Source of the DNA: Treponema peruense
GTDB lineage: Bacteria > Spirochaetota > Spirochaetia > Treponematales > Treponemataceae
DNA length: 64,000 bases
NCBI RefSeq assembly: GCF_016117655.1
Contig: NZ_CP064936.1
Span: 1,178,001-1,242,000, forward strand
Direction of reading: 5' to 3'
Part shown: positions 24,708 to 33,902 of the stretch, one piece after another
How positions within the stretch are numbered: the stretch's first letter is position 1
Layout of the letters: each line of letters starts with the position of its first letter
The notes under the pieces: model-generated
What the model saw: only the letters and a program-made list of their open reading frames with translations
The model's database searches: none
Told to the model about the DNA's origin: nothing
Translations under genes and position numbers: made by a program

Positions 24708-27535
24708 TATTTTTCTCCGTTAACTTTTACACCGCAGAGGGCAGCCCTTTCTTTGTCGCCGGGGTTTGACTCAAACCATTTGTCAAGCGGAATCCAGTTT
24801 TTCTGATTAAAGATATTGTCCTGCACATGAAAACCTCTTTCGAGGTACAGGTTAAACTTTGTATTCTTTTTCTGGATTGACGGATCGTAATCTCTGTCTG
24901 TCATATTCGCATTGTACAGATTGAATCCTCCAGTTTTGTCTGAAGAAAATTTTTTTCCTGTAAAAGGATTAGAATCTGCAAGCCCAAGATTTTTTAGAGT
25001 CAATTCAGGAGTGTCTGCATTTGTCATAAATGTGTTGTCTGTTTTTATTTCTCCTTCAGCATTAAAATCTTTAACCATCAGGAGAGGCTGGTAGCAGCCG
25101 TAATCTGTATTCCTTGAAAAACCCGGGGCAAGGTATTGTATTGTATCTCTGAAACCGTGGTCTGAAACAATTATTATTTTTGTATTGTTGTAGCAGTGAT
25201 TTTCCTTTAGGAAATTCAACCAGTCTGCAATTCTCAAAAGGGCAGATGCATTTACTTCATAATGTTTTATGTCAGAATAATCATTGTGAATAGAGTAAGG
25301 GTATGTGCATTTTGAACCTGCGGGAATTCCGCTCAGGTTTTTTGAAGGCATGTAGCCAGGTTGTTTCAATAATGTGGGGTTATGAGTGAGCATATTGTGC
25401 ATTATAGTATAAGTGTTGCGCTCTGCCTTAAAATCTGTCATTTGCCTAAGGTAATAAAGTTCGCTGAAACTTTTTATAAAATCCTTCGACAGTGATATGT
25501 ATTCTCCTGAAAAATATTTTGCGCCGTTATAGTATGTGTTTCTTGCAATCGGTACAAGCATCTGAAGAAGCGCAAATTTAGGTAGCGTTTTCTTTACCCT
25601 TAAGTCGGCATTTGAAAACTCAGAAAGTTCTGGGTGGTCAGAAATATATTTTTCACTTATTCCACTTACATGGGACAGAACCTTTGTATTGTGCAGTCCT
25701 TCAAAAGGAGAAAAATCATCTGTGCTTGAATAATTGGGATTCTGCGGATCAAAGTCTGTTACCTGCCATCCTGCCTCTGAAAATATTCTGGGCAGCACAA
25801 GAAGGGCTTCATTATTTTTTTCAAGTAAAAGCTCATCTTTTCTAAGATTCATCTGTTCCGGTGTGTATTCATACCCGCCATAAAGTGCAGGTGCTGCTTT
25901 GTTTGTGGAATCAGAAAAAGAGATTGTGTTTGGATAAAATGTAAATCCTGAATAGGTATTTTTTAGTTCCGGAAATTCTTCAAATATATATGGTGTAAAA
26001 ATTCCTATTGCCCTGTCCAAAAAAAGTACAAATACATTTTTTCCGCTTTTCGAAAGACTGTAGACTGTCGGAATCTGTTTATTGTCTGCTGTGTTTTCTG
26101 CCGGGATTTTTTTTGCAGAAGCTTCTTTGTATACTGAATTTATTGAAACAATATTTTTGCATGAAATTCCTGTATAAACCAGGCAGACAGACAGCATGGC
26201 CGGGAAGATATAATTCAGTTTCTTTTTATTCTCAAGCAGCAGAATAATTGCTGTAAGTATGACAATTACAAGAGCAGGTCCTGCCAGCTGAATTACTGTC
26301 AGATGCTTTAGGGGTGAAGAGTTGTCCAGTTCTCCAAAAATGCTGACTGTTCCATAATTTTGGCGGAATACCAGGGAATTAAACAGCACTGATACCCCCC
26401 CCCATACAAAAATATAGGTTAAGGCGTATTTAACTTTATCGTTGAACATTAAATAGACAGCAAGCGGCCATAATACAAAAAGACCCAGTGCAAAGGCAAA
26501 AGATGATGTTAAATATGAAAGAGGTGGGTCTGTGTTCCCCAAAAATGAAAATTCTACAGGACTGGTAGAAATCATACTTGATGTAAGATAAAGTCCGCAG
26601 AGTATAGCCATACCCAGTGCAGAAAAAATAAACGCAAGAAAGTATGATTTTTTGTTTTCATTGAAAATTATTTTTCTTTTTTCGAAGAATTTGCTGTAGG
26701 AATTCAAAATGAAAGGAAGTACAAAAACCACAAGGCTTGCCAGATAAACAACACATTTCTTTTTGAAGCCTGTTTCGGGTTTAAAGAACATAAAATACAG
26801 GGAGGCAAACGCAAAGATAATGTCAAAGCATGCGGCTACAATGATACCCGGCTTTTTAACGTATTTCTGTATTATGTTTTTTGCAAGGCTGAACAGATTG
26901 TTAAGAATCCAGTAAAATACAAGTCCGCTGGGCGAATCATACAGCAGGAATAGAAAAATCGCTGCAAGAACATAAATCTGGACTTTTTCTCTTGGAGGAG
27001 CATCTTTTGAATAAACAAATCCTGAAACACAGTTGATTACCGTCATTATTATGGGGAGAACATGAATGGCTGTATTTTCTGTTTTAATCAGAGTGTCCGG
27101 TTTTCCAAGGTTTTCCAGAATAAAAAAAGACTGGTTCAGCAGTACATCACATTTTGACAGATAGTTATAGGCTGCTATAAAAAAAGGGATTTCTATAAGT
27201 ATGGACAGTGAAGAGCGCAAAGCATAAACAGGGCTGTAATTGTTTATCCTGTAATATGCATTGAGCATCATGTACTGTTCATCGCCCTTAAATGTTTTTT
27301 TGATATGGCTTGTCCATTTTTCCATTCTTTTTTGGGCGGCTCTTTCTTTTAGTTGAATTTCATCTGCTATATTGTACAAGGGAAGGGCAAGAAAGTTTAC
27401 GGTCAGGCTTACAAGAATAATGGCTCCCCCGGCTCCAAGCATAGACATCTTACTTATTGAAAAGTTGAAAACAAATTCAATTACGGCTTCGATTGGAAGA
27501 ATGATAACTGAATATAAAAAATCCCCGATTTGCAT
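24707..27535 (-). CDS. YidC/Oxa1 domain fused to LTA-synthase/OpgB-like sulfatase domain
   Basis: 942 residues. Residues 1 to about 220 are a YidC/Oxa1 insertase core: VSLTVNFLALPLYNIADEIQ, YYRINNYSPVYALRSSLSIL, then the last helix GLVFYWILNNLFSLAKNIIQ. A second group of about six membrane helices follows (235-460). From about 490 there is an alkaline-phosphatase-superfamily sulfatase domain facing outward: VFVLFLDRAIGIFTPY (metal Asp), a Ser/Thr-rich nucleophile region SDSTNKAAPALYGGYE, and KIIIVSDHGFRD near residue 790. This layout suggests a transferase moving phospho-alditol groups outside the membrane. ATG 27535 has AAAGGA; a TTG at 27559 is less likely. First gene of the operon. Confidence 0.8.
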   Translation of the reverse strand: MQIGDFLYSVIILPIEAVIEFVFNFSISKMSMLGAGGAIILVSLTVNFLALPLYNIADEIQLKERAAQKRMEKWTSHIKKTFKGDEQYMMLNAYYRINNYSPVYALRSSLSILIEIPFFIAAYNYLSKCDVLLNQSFFILENLGKPDTLIKTENTAIHVLPIIMTVINCVSGFVYSKDAPPREKVQIYVLAAIFLFLLYDSPSGLVFYWILNNLFSLAKNIIQKYVKKPGIIVAACFDIIFAFASLYFMFFKPETGFKKKCVVYLASLVVFVLPFILNSYSKFFEKRKIIFNENKKSYFLAFIFSALGMAILCGLYLTSSMISTSPVEFSFLGNTDPPLSYLTSSFAFALGLFVLWPLAVYLMFNDKVKYALTYIFVWGGVSVLFNSLVFRQNYGTVSIFGELDNSSPLKHLTVIQLAGPALVIVILTAIILLLENKKKLNYIFPAMLSVCLVYTGISCKNIVSINSVYKEASAKKIPAENTADNKQIPTVYSLSKSGKNVFVLFLDRAIGIFTPYIFEEFPELKNTYSGFTFYPNTISFSDSTNKAAPALYGGYEYTPEQMNLRKDELLLEKNNEALLVLPRIFSEAGWQVTDFDPQNPNYSSTDDFSPFEGLHNTKVLSHVSGISEKYISDHPELSEFSNADLRVKKTLPKFALLQMLVPIARNTYYNGAKYFSGEYISLSKDFIKSFSELYYLRQMTDFKAERNTYTIMHNMLTHNPTLLKQPGYMPSKNLSGIPAGSKCTYPYSIHNDYSDIKHYEVNASALLRIADWLNFLKENHCYNNTKIIIVSDHGFRDTIQYLAPGFSRNTDYGCYQPLLMVKDFNAEGEIKTDNTFMTNADTPELTLKNLGLADSNPFTGKKFSSDKTGGFNLYNANMTDRDYDPSIQKKNTKFNLYLERGFHVQDNIFNQKNWIPLDKWFESNPGDKERAALCGVKVNGEK

Positions 27536-27565
27536 GATTAATCCTTTGTTAAATATCAATTAATA

Positions 27566-27593
27566 ATTATATATGAAATTTAATTAAAGTAAA
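27566..27593 (-). promoter_or_regulatory. Putative promoter of the YidC-sulfatase operon
   Basis: On the minus strand TTTACT (27593-27588), 16 bases, TATAAT (27571-27566), then about 30 bases to the ATG at 27535. The region up to 27715 separates it from the divergent GH5 gene and shows nothing else. Confidence 0.45.
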
Positions 27594-27714
27594 TAGGGGC
27601 GGGCACAAGGGTATAAATAGGGAAGACAGTTTCTTTGTTGCGGCCGTTCACATACACAAATCTCAATGTAAATTAATGCAATATTTGCGGTTTCGCAGTC
27701 TGTACCTGTACCCT

Positions 27715-27720
27715 TACAAT
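27715..27720 (+). promoter_or_regulatory. -10 box, leaderless GH5 promoter
   Basis: TACAAT ends six bases before the ATG at 27727; a weak TTCGCA lies 17 bases upstream. No Shine-Dalgarno precedes the start. Confidence 0.5.
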
Positions 27721-27726
27721 ATAGGC

Positions 27727-28905
27727 ATGAATACACACAAAACCCTGGCTGTTCTTCTTACGGCTGTTTCTTCATTAATGCTTTTCTCCTGCGGTGAACC
27801 CGCGTCGCTTTCAGGTGCTGCACAGGCAGATCTTGCAGACTTTGACATGACATACACAGACAAAACTGCCGCAACCGTAATCAAAGAAATGGGCAACGGC
27901 ACAAATCTTGGCAATACGATGGAAGCGGTGTGGAGCAGCGACCTTGACGGCGGAATGCCCAAAACTTCACTTCGAATGATGCAGGGACTCAAAAAAGCCG
28001 GATTTGATTCAGTAAGAATTCCTGTTGCCTGGTCAAAGGGAATGCAGACAGAAAGCGGCAGCGACTACAAAATTTACACTTATTTTATGAACAGGGTAAA
28101 AGAAGTTGTTTCCTATGCACTTGCCGCCGATTTGTATGTTGTTCTGAACGTTCACTGGGATAACGGCTGGTGGAAAGGCTTTGCAGACAGCGATATGGCA
28201 GTAAGAAAAGAAACAATGCGCCGTTACGAAGGGCTCTGGACGCAGATTGCTCAGGAATTTTCTGACTGGCCCGAAAAACTCATTCTTGAAGGCGCCAACG
28301 AAGAACTGGGCGAATTTTCGTGCAAGGGCGGTTCTCTTACAGACGATGAACGCTATAAAGTTACAAACGAAATAAACCAAAAGTTTGTGGACATAGTGCG
28401 CTCTTCAGGCACAAACAATACAGGTCGTGTTCTTCTTATAGCAGGCTACAATACCGACATTACAAAAACCTGTGACGAAGGCAAAGCAAGATTCAAAATG
28501 CCCTCAGATATTCACAGCGCAGATGACGCAAGACTCATGATTTCTGTACATTATTATACACCCTGGGACTACTGCGGCTGCAATGACCCCGAAAGCCCTC
28601 CCTATTACGGCCATAACTTCGAAACCTGGGGAAGCGAAGAAGACATCGCAGAAATGCGCAGACTTTTTACAATGATGAAAACGAATTTTTCTGACAAAGG
28701 CTATCCCGTAATAATAGGCGAATACGAAGTAATCCACTGGAAAAACGGCTCTCTTAAAGACAGAACCATGGACTTTTTGGGAACAGTCGTGTCCCTTTCA
28801 AAAGAACTGGGCTTCTGTTCCATGCTCTGGGACTGCAACAGCTGGTATAACCGTACCGGACTCCGGTGGAATTTTGACGAACTTTCGGCCATTTACTCCC
28901 GGTAA
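27727..28905 (+). CDS. Lipoprotein endoglucanase, GH5
   Basis: 392 residues. Lipobox LFSC near residue 22 predicts surface or periplasmic anchoring. The GH5 (subfamily 4-like) barrel starts at GNGTNLGNTMEA; SVRIPVAWS and VVLNVHWDNGWW are the conserved loops, LILEGANEELGEF holds the acid/base Glu after Asn, SVHYYTPWDYC the active-site His/Tyr, and VIIGEYEVIHW the nucleophile Glu. The GANEELG version differs from the usual NEP. Expected reaction: endo-hydrolysis of beta-1,4-glucan or xyloglucan. First of three tandem GH5 paralogues. The upstream frame to 27676 is rejected because the -10 box lies inside it. Confidence 0.85.
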   Translation: MNTHKTLAVLLTAVSSLMLFSCGEPASLSGAAQADLADFDMTYTDKTAATVIKEMGNGTNLGNTMEAVWSSDLDGGMPKTSLRMMQGLKKAGFDSVRIPVAWSKGMQTESGSDYKIYTYFMNRVKEVVSYALAADLYVVLNVHWDNGWWKGFADSDMAVRKETMRRYEGLWTQIAQEFSDWPEKLILEGANEELGEFSCKGGSLTDDERYKVTNEINQKFVDIVRSSGTNNTGRVLLIAGYNTDITKTCDEGKARFKMPSDIHSADDARLMISVHYYTPWDYCGCNDPESPPYYGHNFETWGSEEDIAEMRRLFTMMKTNFSDKGYPVIIGEYEVIHWKNGSLKDRTMDFLGTVVSLSKELGFCSMLWDCNSWYNRTGLRWNFDELSAIYSR

Positions 28906-28948
28906 CAATTCGTAAAAAACTCATATAAAAAGTAAAAAAAATTATGTT

Positions 28949-28975
28949 TTGCGCACGGTTTTCCTGTGTTACACT
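28949..28975 (+). promoter_or_regulatory. Extended -10 promoter, leaderless
   Basis: TTGCGC (28949-28954), 15 bases ending TGT, then TACACT (28970-28975), and only six bases to the ATG at 28982. No Shine-Dalgarno. Confidence 0.55.
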
Positions 28976-28981
28976 TTTAGT

Positions 28982-30607
28982 ATGAAAAGAATACTTAGAA
29001 ATACCGCGGCCGTCTGTGCCGTTTTTGCAGCAGCCATGCTTTGTCTGCCTTCATGCGAATCTTCTCCTTCAGGAGAAACTCTGGACACAAGTGAGTTGAC
29101 AGAAATCGTAACTTTTGACAGCGTAAACTTTGCCAATGTAAAATCGGGCGATACAATTACGGTAACAACTGTTGCGGGAAAGGGGCTTTTCCAGACATCT
29201 GCGCCTTCAAGTGCAGTTCTGTTGCTTTCTACAAAAGGAACGTCAGGTACAGCACTTTCTGGCGGAACGTGGTCGGCTAATGCAACAGCCCTGAAAAGAG
29301 GTGCTTCCCTTAAGTCGGGCACGCAGACTACGGTATACACACTTTCTGAAGAAAACGCCGCCCTCGTGAAAAAAAGCGGCCTTTCGGTGTGGGCAGGCGG
29401 TGCAACAATTACCGCTGTAAAGAATTCCAGTGCTTCTGCCACAGTTTCGTCTTCTGTAAACAAAACTGACAGTGCAAAAAAATATTTTAGCGACAACCTT
29501 TCTGCCGGCTGGAATCTTGGCAATGACCTTGACACTTCCAACAGTACTTCAAACTGCAGCTCATATTCCCCATGGTGTGGGGTAAAGTCAACAAAGCAGA
29601 TGTTTGCAAACGTCAAGAGAGCAGGCTTTGACTTTATAAGAATCCCCATCACATGGAAAGACCATTACAATACTTCTACAGGAAAAATAAACGAACAGTG
29701 GATGGCTTACGCAAAAGAAGTTGTTCAGAATGCGGTGGATGCAGGTTTTGTTGCCGTAATCAACCTTCACCACGACGGTGCCGACAACAACAGCTGGCTT
29801 AACGTTTCAAAAGCAGACGACGGCCGTGACGAATATCTTGAAGTAACATCTCAGTTCACCGACTTTTGGAGCCAGATTTCCTATGCATTCCGCGACTTTG
29901 GCAGTAACCTTATGTTCGAGTCCCTTAACGAAATTCATGATGGTGGCTGGGGTTGGGGAATAAACCTCAAGGACGACGGTCTCAACTACGCAATTCTTAA
30001 CCGCTGGAGTCAGGCTTTCTGTACAGTAGTGCGTTCCGGCTGGGGCAACAACAGCTACCGCTATCTTGCATTCAACGGCTACTGCTCAAACCCCGACCTT
30101 ACAGTAGATGCCTTTGAGTTCCCCAAAGACAGTTCTGCTTCTGACGGAATAAACCGCTTTGCACTTTCGTTCCACTACTACCAGCCTGTTTCTTTTGGAA
30201 TCAACGCAGAAATAAAAAAGTGGGGCAGTGACTACGGTAACGTTCCTAAAGGTGAATGTGACAGCTGGGGTCAGGAAAAAACAATGGACGAAACCTTTGC
30301 AAAAGTTGCCAAAAAGTTTACCGACTGCGCAATTTATGTAGGTGAATACGGCGCAACCTATAACGGAACAAAATACAGCGACTACCAGAGATACTACGAT
30401 GAATATCTTGTAAAATCAGCAAGAAAAAACGGAATGCTCTGTGTTGCCTGGGACAATAACGCCGGCTGTACAGGAAAAGAAAGTTTCGGCCTTATTGACC
30501 GTTCTACAGGAAATGTCCGTAGCAATTATTCAGCCATTGTAGAAGCTATTATGCGCGCTTCAAAAGCTTCTTCTGACTACGAAATTACTGACCCATCAGA
30601 AAAATAA
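28982..30607 (+). CDS. Lipoprotein endoglucanase, GH5, with N-terminal beta domain
   Basis: 541 residues. Lipobox LPSC near residue 23. Residues 30 to about 160 form an S/T/G-rich beta domain (FDSVNFANVKSGDTITVTTV) that may be a carbohydrate-binding module; I cannot assign a family. The GH5 barrel starts near 180 at LSAGWNLGNDLDTS; FIRIPITWKDH, VAVINLHHDGADNNSW, MFESLNEIHDGG (acid/base Glu), ALSFHYYQP and AIYVGEYGATY (nucleophile Glu) are intact. Followed by a clean terminator. It is the largest of the three tandem GH5 enzymes. Confidence 0.88.
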   Translation: MKRILRNTAAVCAVFAAAMLCLPSCESSPSGETLDTSELTEIVTFDSVNFANVKSGDTITVTTVAGKGLFQTSAPSSAVLLLSTKGTSGTALSGGTWSANATALKRGASLKSGTQTTVYTLSEENAALVKKSGLSVWAGGATITAVKNSSASATVSSSVNKTDSAKKYFSDNLSAGWNLGNDLDTSNSTSNCSSYSPWCGVKSTKQMFANVKRAGFDFIRIPITWKDHYNTSTGKINEQWMAYAKEVVQNAVDAGFVAVINLHHDGADNNSWLNVSKADDGRDEYLEVTSQFTDFWSQISYAFRDFGSNLMFESLNEIHDGGWGWGINLKDDGLNYAILNRWSQAFCTVVRSGWGNNSYRYLAFNGYCSNPDLTVDAFEFPKDSSASDGINRFALSFHYYQPVSFGINAEIKKWGSDYGNVPKGECDSWGQEKTMDETFAKVAKKFTDCAIYVGEYGATYNGTKYSDYQRYYDEYLVKSARKNGMLCVAWDNNAGCTGKESFGLIDRSTGNVRSNYSAIVEAIMRASKASSDYEITDPSEK

Positions 30608-30628
30608 TTTTCAATCAAATTTTTATAG

Positions 30629-30666
30629 AAAAGCAGTGCAATTTGTCCTATTTTGCACTGCTTTTT
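30629..30666 (+). terminator. Terminator overlapping the next gene's -35 box
   Basis: AAAAGCAGTGCAA (30629-30641) and its exact complement (30653-30665) with T-run. The 3' arm contains TTGCAC (30653-30658), which is also the apparent -35 box of the third GH5 gene. Confidence 0.8.
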
Positions 30667-30679
30667 GCTTTGGTATTAT
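30653..30679 (+). promoter_or_regulatory. Extended -10 promoter, near-leaderless
   Basis: TTGCAC, 15 bases ending TGG, TATTAT (30674-30679), nine bases, ATG at 30689. No Shine-Dalgarno. Confidence 0.55.
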
Positions 30680-30688
30680 TTGAGTTGT

Positions 30689-31828
30689 ATGAAAATATCT
30701 GCATTATTTGCTGCGGCGTTTCTGTTGGTTTCATGCGCGTCACAGCCTGTTGTACTTTCAGATTTTACTGCTCAGAAAGCAAAAGCCGTTGTTCCTTCCG
30801 GGGCAATTCCTTCTTCGCAAAAGATGGAATTTGTACAATCCCTTGGAGCCGGAATCAACATAGGCAATACGCTTGATGTAATTACTGACCGCGACGGACC
30901 GGGAACAGATGAAACCGGCTGGGGTAATCCAAGAATAAGCAGAGAATACATTCATGCCCTTGCGTCATACGGTTACAAAACTGTGCGCCTTCCCGTTACC
31001 TGGACAGAACATACAGGTCCTTCTCCAGATTATATTATAGAAGAAAAATGGCTTTCGCGTGTTCAGGAAGTTGTGAACTGGTGTCTTGAAGAAAATCTGA
31101 ATGTCATTGTAAATATGCACCATGACGGCGGAACAAGCAAAACCAGCTGGATTCTTTCTGCTGCCACCGACTTCGATTATGTAAATACACGTCTTGCCGT
31201 TACCTGGAAGCAGGTCGCACTTCGGTTCAAAGATTATCCACAGTCCCTTGTTTTTGAAGCAATGAATGAAGTAGGGTTTGATTCAAACTGGGAAAAGCGC
31301 TATGAAATTCTTAACGGACTCAACCAGACTTTTGTTGACACGGTAAGACAGACCGGCGGGGCAAACAGCGAAAGGTATCTTATGGCTTCGGGTTACTGGA
31401 CAGATATAGAAAGAAGCTGCGACAGTCAGTTTAAAATGCCAAAGGACATCGCAGACAAAATAATTCTTTCTGTCCACTATTACACACCGAGTGCATTCTG
31501 CATTTCAATGGATTCTTCAAGTGACTGGTATTCGTATACGTGGGGAACAAAAAAAGATTATTCCGAACTTAAAGGAAAGTTTGACCTTCTTTACGATAAT
31601 TTTATTTCAAAAGGAATTCCTGTTGTTGTAGGCGAATACGGATGTGTACGCGGTAAAGACGAACAGAGCCGTCTTGCCTGGCTTTCTTCTGTTGCAATTG
31701 TGTGCAAAAATTACGGTTGTACTCCGGTTCTGTGGGATACAGGACACGAAATAAGCCGTTACAATCCGTTTGCAATGACAGAAGTTTTAAGTATTGCAAA
31801 CACTCTTTCGGGAATTAGTGCTGAATAA
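30689..31828 (+). CDS. Lipoprotein endoglucanase, GH5 (subfamily 4-like)
   Basis: 379 residues. Lipobox LVSC near residue 16. GH5_4-type sequence: AGINIGNTLDVI, WGNPRISREYIHALASYGYK, TVRLPVTWTEH, VIVNMHHDGG, LVFEAMNEVGFDS (acid/base Glu), LSVHYYTPS and VVVGEYGCV (nucleophile Glu). GH5_4 includes many xyloglucan-active endoglucanases, consistent with the GH31, GH3 and GH95 genes directly downstream. Only 40 bases separate it from the GH31 gene and no terminator intervenes, so the enzymes may be co-transcribed. Confidence 0.88.
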   Translation: MKISALFAAAFLLVSCASQPVVLSDFTAQKAKAVVPSGAIPSSQKMEFVQSLGAGINIGNTLDVITDRDGPGTDETGWGNPRISREYIHALASYGYKTVRLPVTWTEHTGPSPDYIIEEKWLSRVQEVVNWCLEENLNVIVNMHHDGGTSKTSWILSAATDFDYVNTRLAVTWKQVALRFKDYPQSLVFEAMNEVGFDSNWEKRYEILNGLNQTFVDTVRQTGGANSERYLMASGYWTDIERSCDSQFKMPKDIADKIILSVHYYTPSAFCISMDSSSDWYSYTWGTKKDYSELKGKFDLLYDNFISKGIPVVVGEYGCVRGKDEQSRLAWLSSVAIVCKNYGCTPVLWDTGHEISRYNPFAMTEVLSIANTLSGISAE

Positions 31829-31868
31829 ATTAATTTAGAATATATATTCCAATTTTTATGGGGGAAAT

Positions 31869-33902
31869 ATGAAATTTACTAACGGTTATTGGGTTGTTCG
31901 CGACGGATTTTCTGCAAACTTCGCGGCCCAGGCTTACGATGTGCGTGAACAGAACGGAACTCTCGAAGTTTATGCACCTGTTAAAGTGACAAAAACACGT
32001 GGCGACAGTCTTAACGCAACTCTTCTTACTGTGCGTTATTCTTCACCCATGCCCAATGTTATTAAAGTGAAGGTTTCTCATTATGAAGGCTCATACGATG
32101 CAGGTCCTTATTTTGAGCTGAATTCTGACTCTTCTTTCAAGCCCGCAATTTCTATTTCAGAAAAAGAGGCTTCAATTACTTCAGGCAATCTTACAGCAAA
32201 CGTATGCATTGCTGACTTCTGGAAAGTAACTTACACAAACGACAAGGGACGCCAGCTTACAAAAAGTGAATCAAAGTCAGCGGCCTATATGGTAAAGCAC
32301 TCACACCCGCAGGAACACATGTTCTACAGCGACGAGCTTCCTTTTATGAAAGACGAACTTTCACTTGGGGTCGGCGAATACGTTTACGGACTGGGAGAGA
32401 GGTTTGGCTCTTTTGTAAAAAACGGACAGACTGTTGACATTTGGAATGCAGACGGCGGAACAGCAAGCGAGCAGGCTTACAAGAATATTCCGTTCTACAT
32501 GACAAACCGCGGATACGGCGTTTTTGTAAATAACCCGGGGGCTGTTTCTTTTGAAGTTGCCAGCGAAAAAGTTTCACGCGTTCAGTTCAGTGTTCCGGGA
32601 GAATCTCTTGAGTATTATGTAATTTACGGCCCTGAACCAAAACAGATTCTTGAACGCTACACGGCTCTTACGGGACGTCCGGCTCTTCCGCCAAAGTGGA
32701 CGTTCGGTCTGTGGCTTTCTACTTCATTTACGACTTCCTACGATGAAAAAACAGTTATGCACTTCATAGACGGAATGTTTGAAAGAAAGATTCCGCTTTC
32801 TGTTTTCCACTTTGACTGTTTCTGGATGAAGGGATTCCACTGGAGCGACTTTATCTGGGATGAAGAAACTTTCCCCGATCCTGCAGGACTTATCAAGCGC
32901 CTTCATGACCGCGGACTCAAAGTATGTGTCTGGATTAACTCTTATATTGCACAGCGTTCTTATCTTTTTAAGGAAGGAATGGAAAAGGGATACTTTATCA
33001 AAAAGCGTGACGGTTCAGTCTGGCAGACAGATTTGTGGCAGGCTGGAATGGCCGTTGTTGACTTTACAAACCCCGATGCCTGCAAGTGGTATGCTTCAAA
33101 ACTTCGCGCACTTCTGGACATGGGCGTTGACTGCTTTAAGACAGACTTCGGCGAGCGCATTCCCGAAGACGGTGTTTACTTTAACGGCGCCGATCCTGTA
33201 AAGATGCACAACTATTATACATTCCTTTACAATAAGACAGTATTCAATCTTCTTGAAGAAAAATACGGCAAAGGAAACGCATGTCTTTTTGCACGCTCAG
33301 CTACCGCCGGCGGACAGCAGTTCCCGGTACACTGGGGCGGTGACTGCGAGTCTACATTCGAGTCCATGGCCGAAACTCTGCGCGGCGGTCTTTCACTGGG
33401 ACTGTCAGGCTTTGGTTTCTGGAGCCATGATATCGGCGGCTTTGAAGGAAACCCGCCGCCGGCTGTATTTAAGAGATGGCTTCAGTTTGGTCTTCTTTCA
33501 TCACACAGCCGCCTGCACGGAAGCAATTCATACCGTGTGCCCTGGTCTGTTGACGAAGAGTCTTCTGAAGTTGCAAAGAAATTTGCCGAGATTAAAATAA
33601 AAATGCTCCCTTATATTCTTGAAGCCGCAGAGGAAGCAAACAAAACAGGTGTTCCTGTCCTTCGTGCAATGATGCTGGAATTCCCCGAAGATCCTTCTTG
33701 TGCACAGCTCGACAGACAGTATATGCTCGGAAGCAAATTCCTTGTAGCACCTGTTTTCTCAGAAGACAATAAGGTAAGCTATTATATTCCGGCAGGAAAA
33801 TGGCGCCATTATATTGACGGACGGGAGCTTAATCTTGAATGCGGAAAATGGTTCACAGAAGAATATGACTTTATGAGCCTTCCGTTATGGGAGCGTGTAT
33901 GA
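31869..33902 (+). CDS. Alpha-xylosidase, GH31 (YicI-like)
   Basis: 677 residues. The N-terminus (FTNGYWVVRDGF, RGDSLNATLLTVRYSSPMPN) is characteristic of YicI-type alpha-xylosidases. In the barrel, FHFDCFWMKGFHWSDFIWDE, DCFKTDFGERIPEDG (nucleophile Asp) and GFWSHDIGGFEG (acid/base Asp) are intact. There is no signal peptide, so it acts in the cytoplasm, removing alpha-1,6-xylosyl units from imported xyloglucan oligosaccharides. Good GGGGGAAAT ribosome site. Its stop overlaps the esterase start (ATGA). Confidence 0.92.
   Translation: MKFTNGYWVVRDGFSANFAAQAYDVREQNGTLEVYAPVKVTKTRGDSLNATLLTVRYSSPMPNVIKVKVSHYEGSYDAGPYFELNSDSSFKPAISISEKEASITSGNLTANVCIADFWKVTYTNDKGRQLTKSESKSAAYMVKHSHPQEHMFYSDELPFMKDELSLGVGEYVYGLGERFGSFVKNGQTVDIWNADGGTASEQAYKNIPFYMTNRGYGVFVNNPGAVSFEVASEKVSRVQFSVPGESLEYYVIYGPEPKQILERYTALTGRPALPPKWTFGLWLSTSFTTSYDEKTVMHFIDGMFERKIPLSVFHFDCFWMKGFHWSDFIWDEETFPDPAGLIKRLHDRGLKVCVWINSYIAQRSYLFKEGMEKGYFIKKRDGSVWQTDLWQAGMAVVDFTNPDACKWYASKLRALLDMGVDCFKTDFGERIPEDGVYFNGADPVKMHNYYTFLYNKTVFNLLEEKYGKGNACLFARSATAGGQQFPVHWGGDCESTFESMAETLRGGLSLGLSGFGFWSHDIGGFEGNPPPAVFKRWLQFGLLSSHSRLHGSNSYRVPWSVDEESSEVAKKFAEIKIKMLPYILEAAEEANKTGVPVLRAMMLEFPEDPSCAQLDRQYMLGSKFLVAPVFSEDNKVSYYIPAGKWRHYIDGRELNLECGKWFTEEYDFMSLPLWERV

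Noticed and set aside
28969-29652. 227-residue minus-strand frame opposite the second GH5
   Set aside because: Antisense to an intact lipoprotein GH5; no start signal and no domain.
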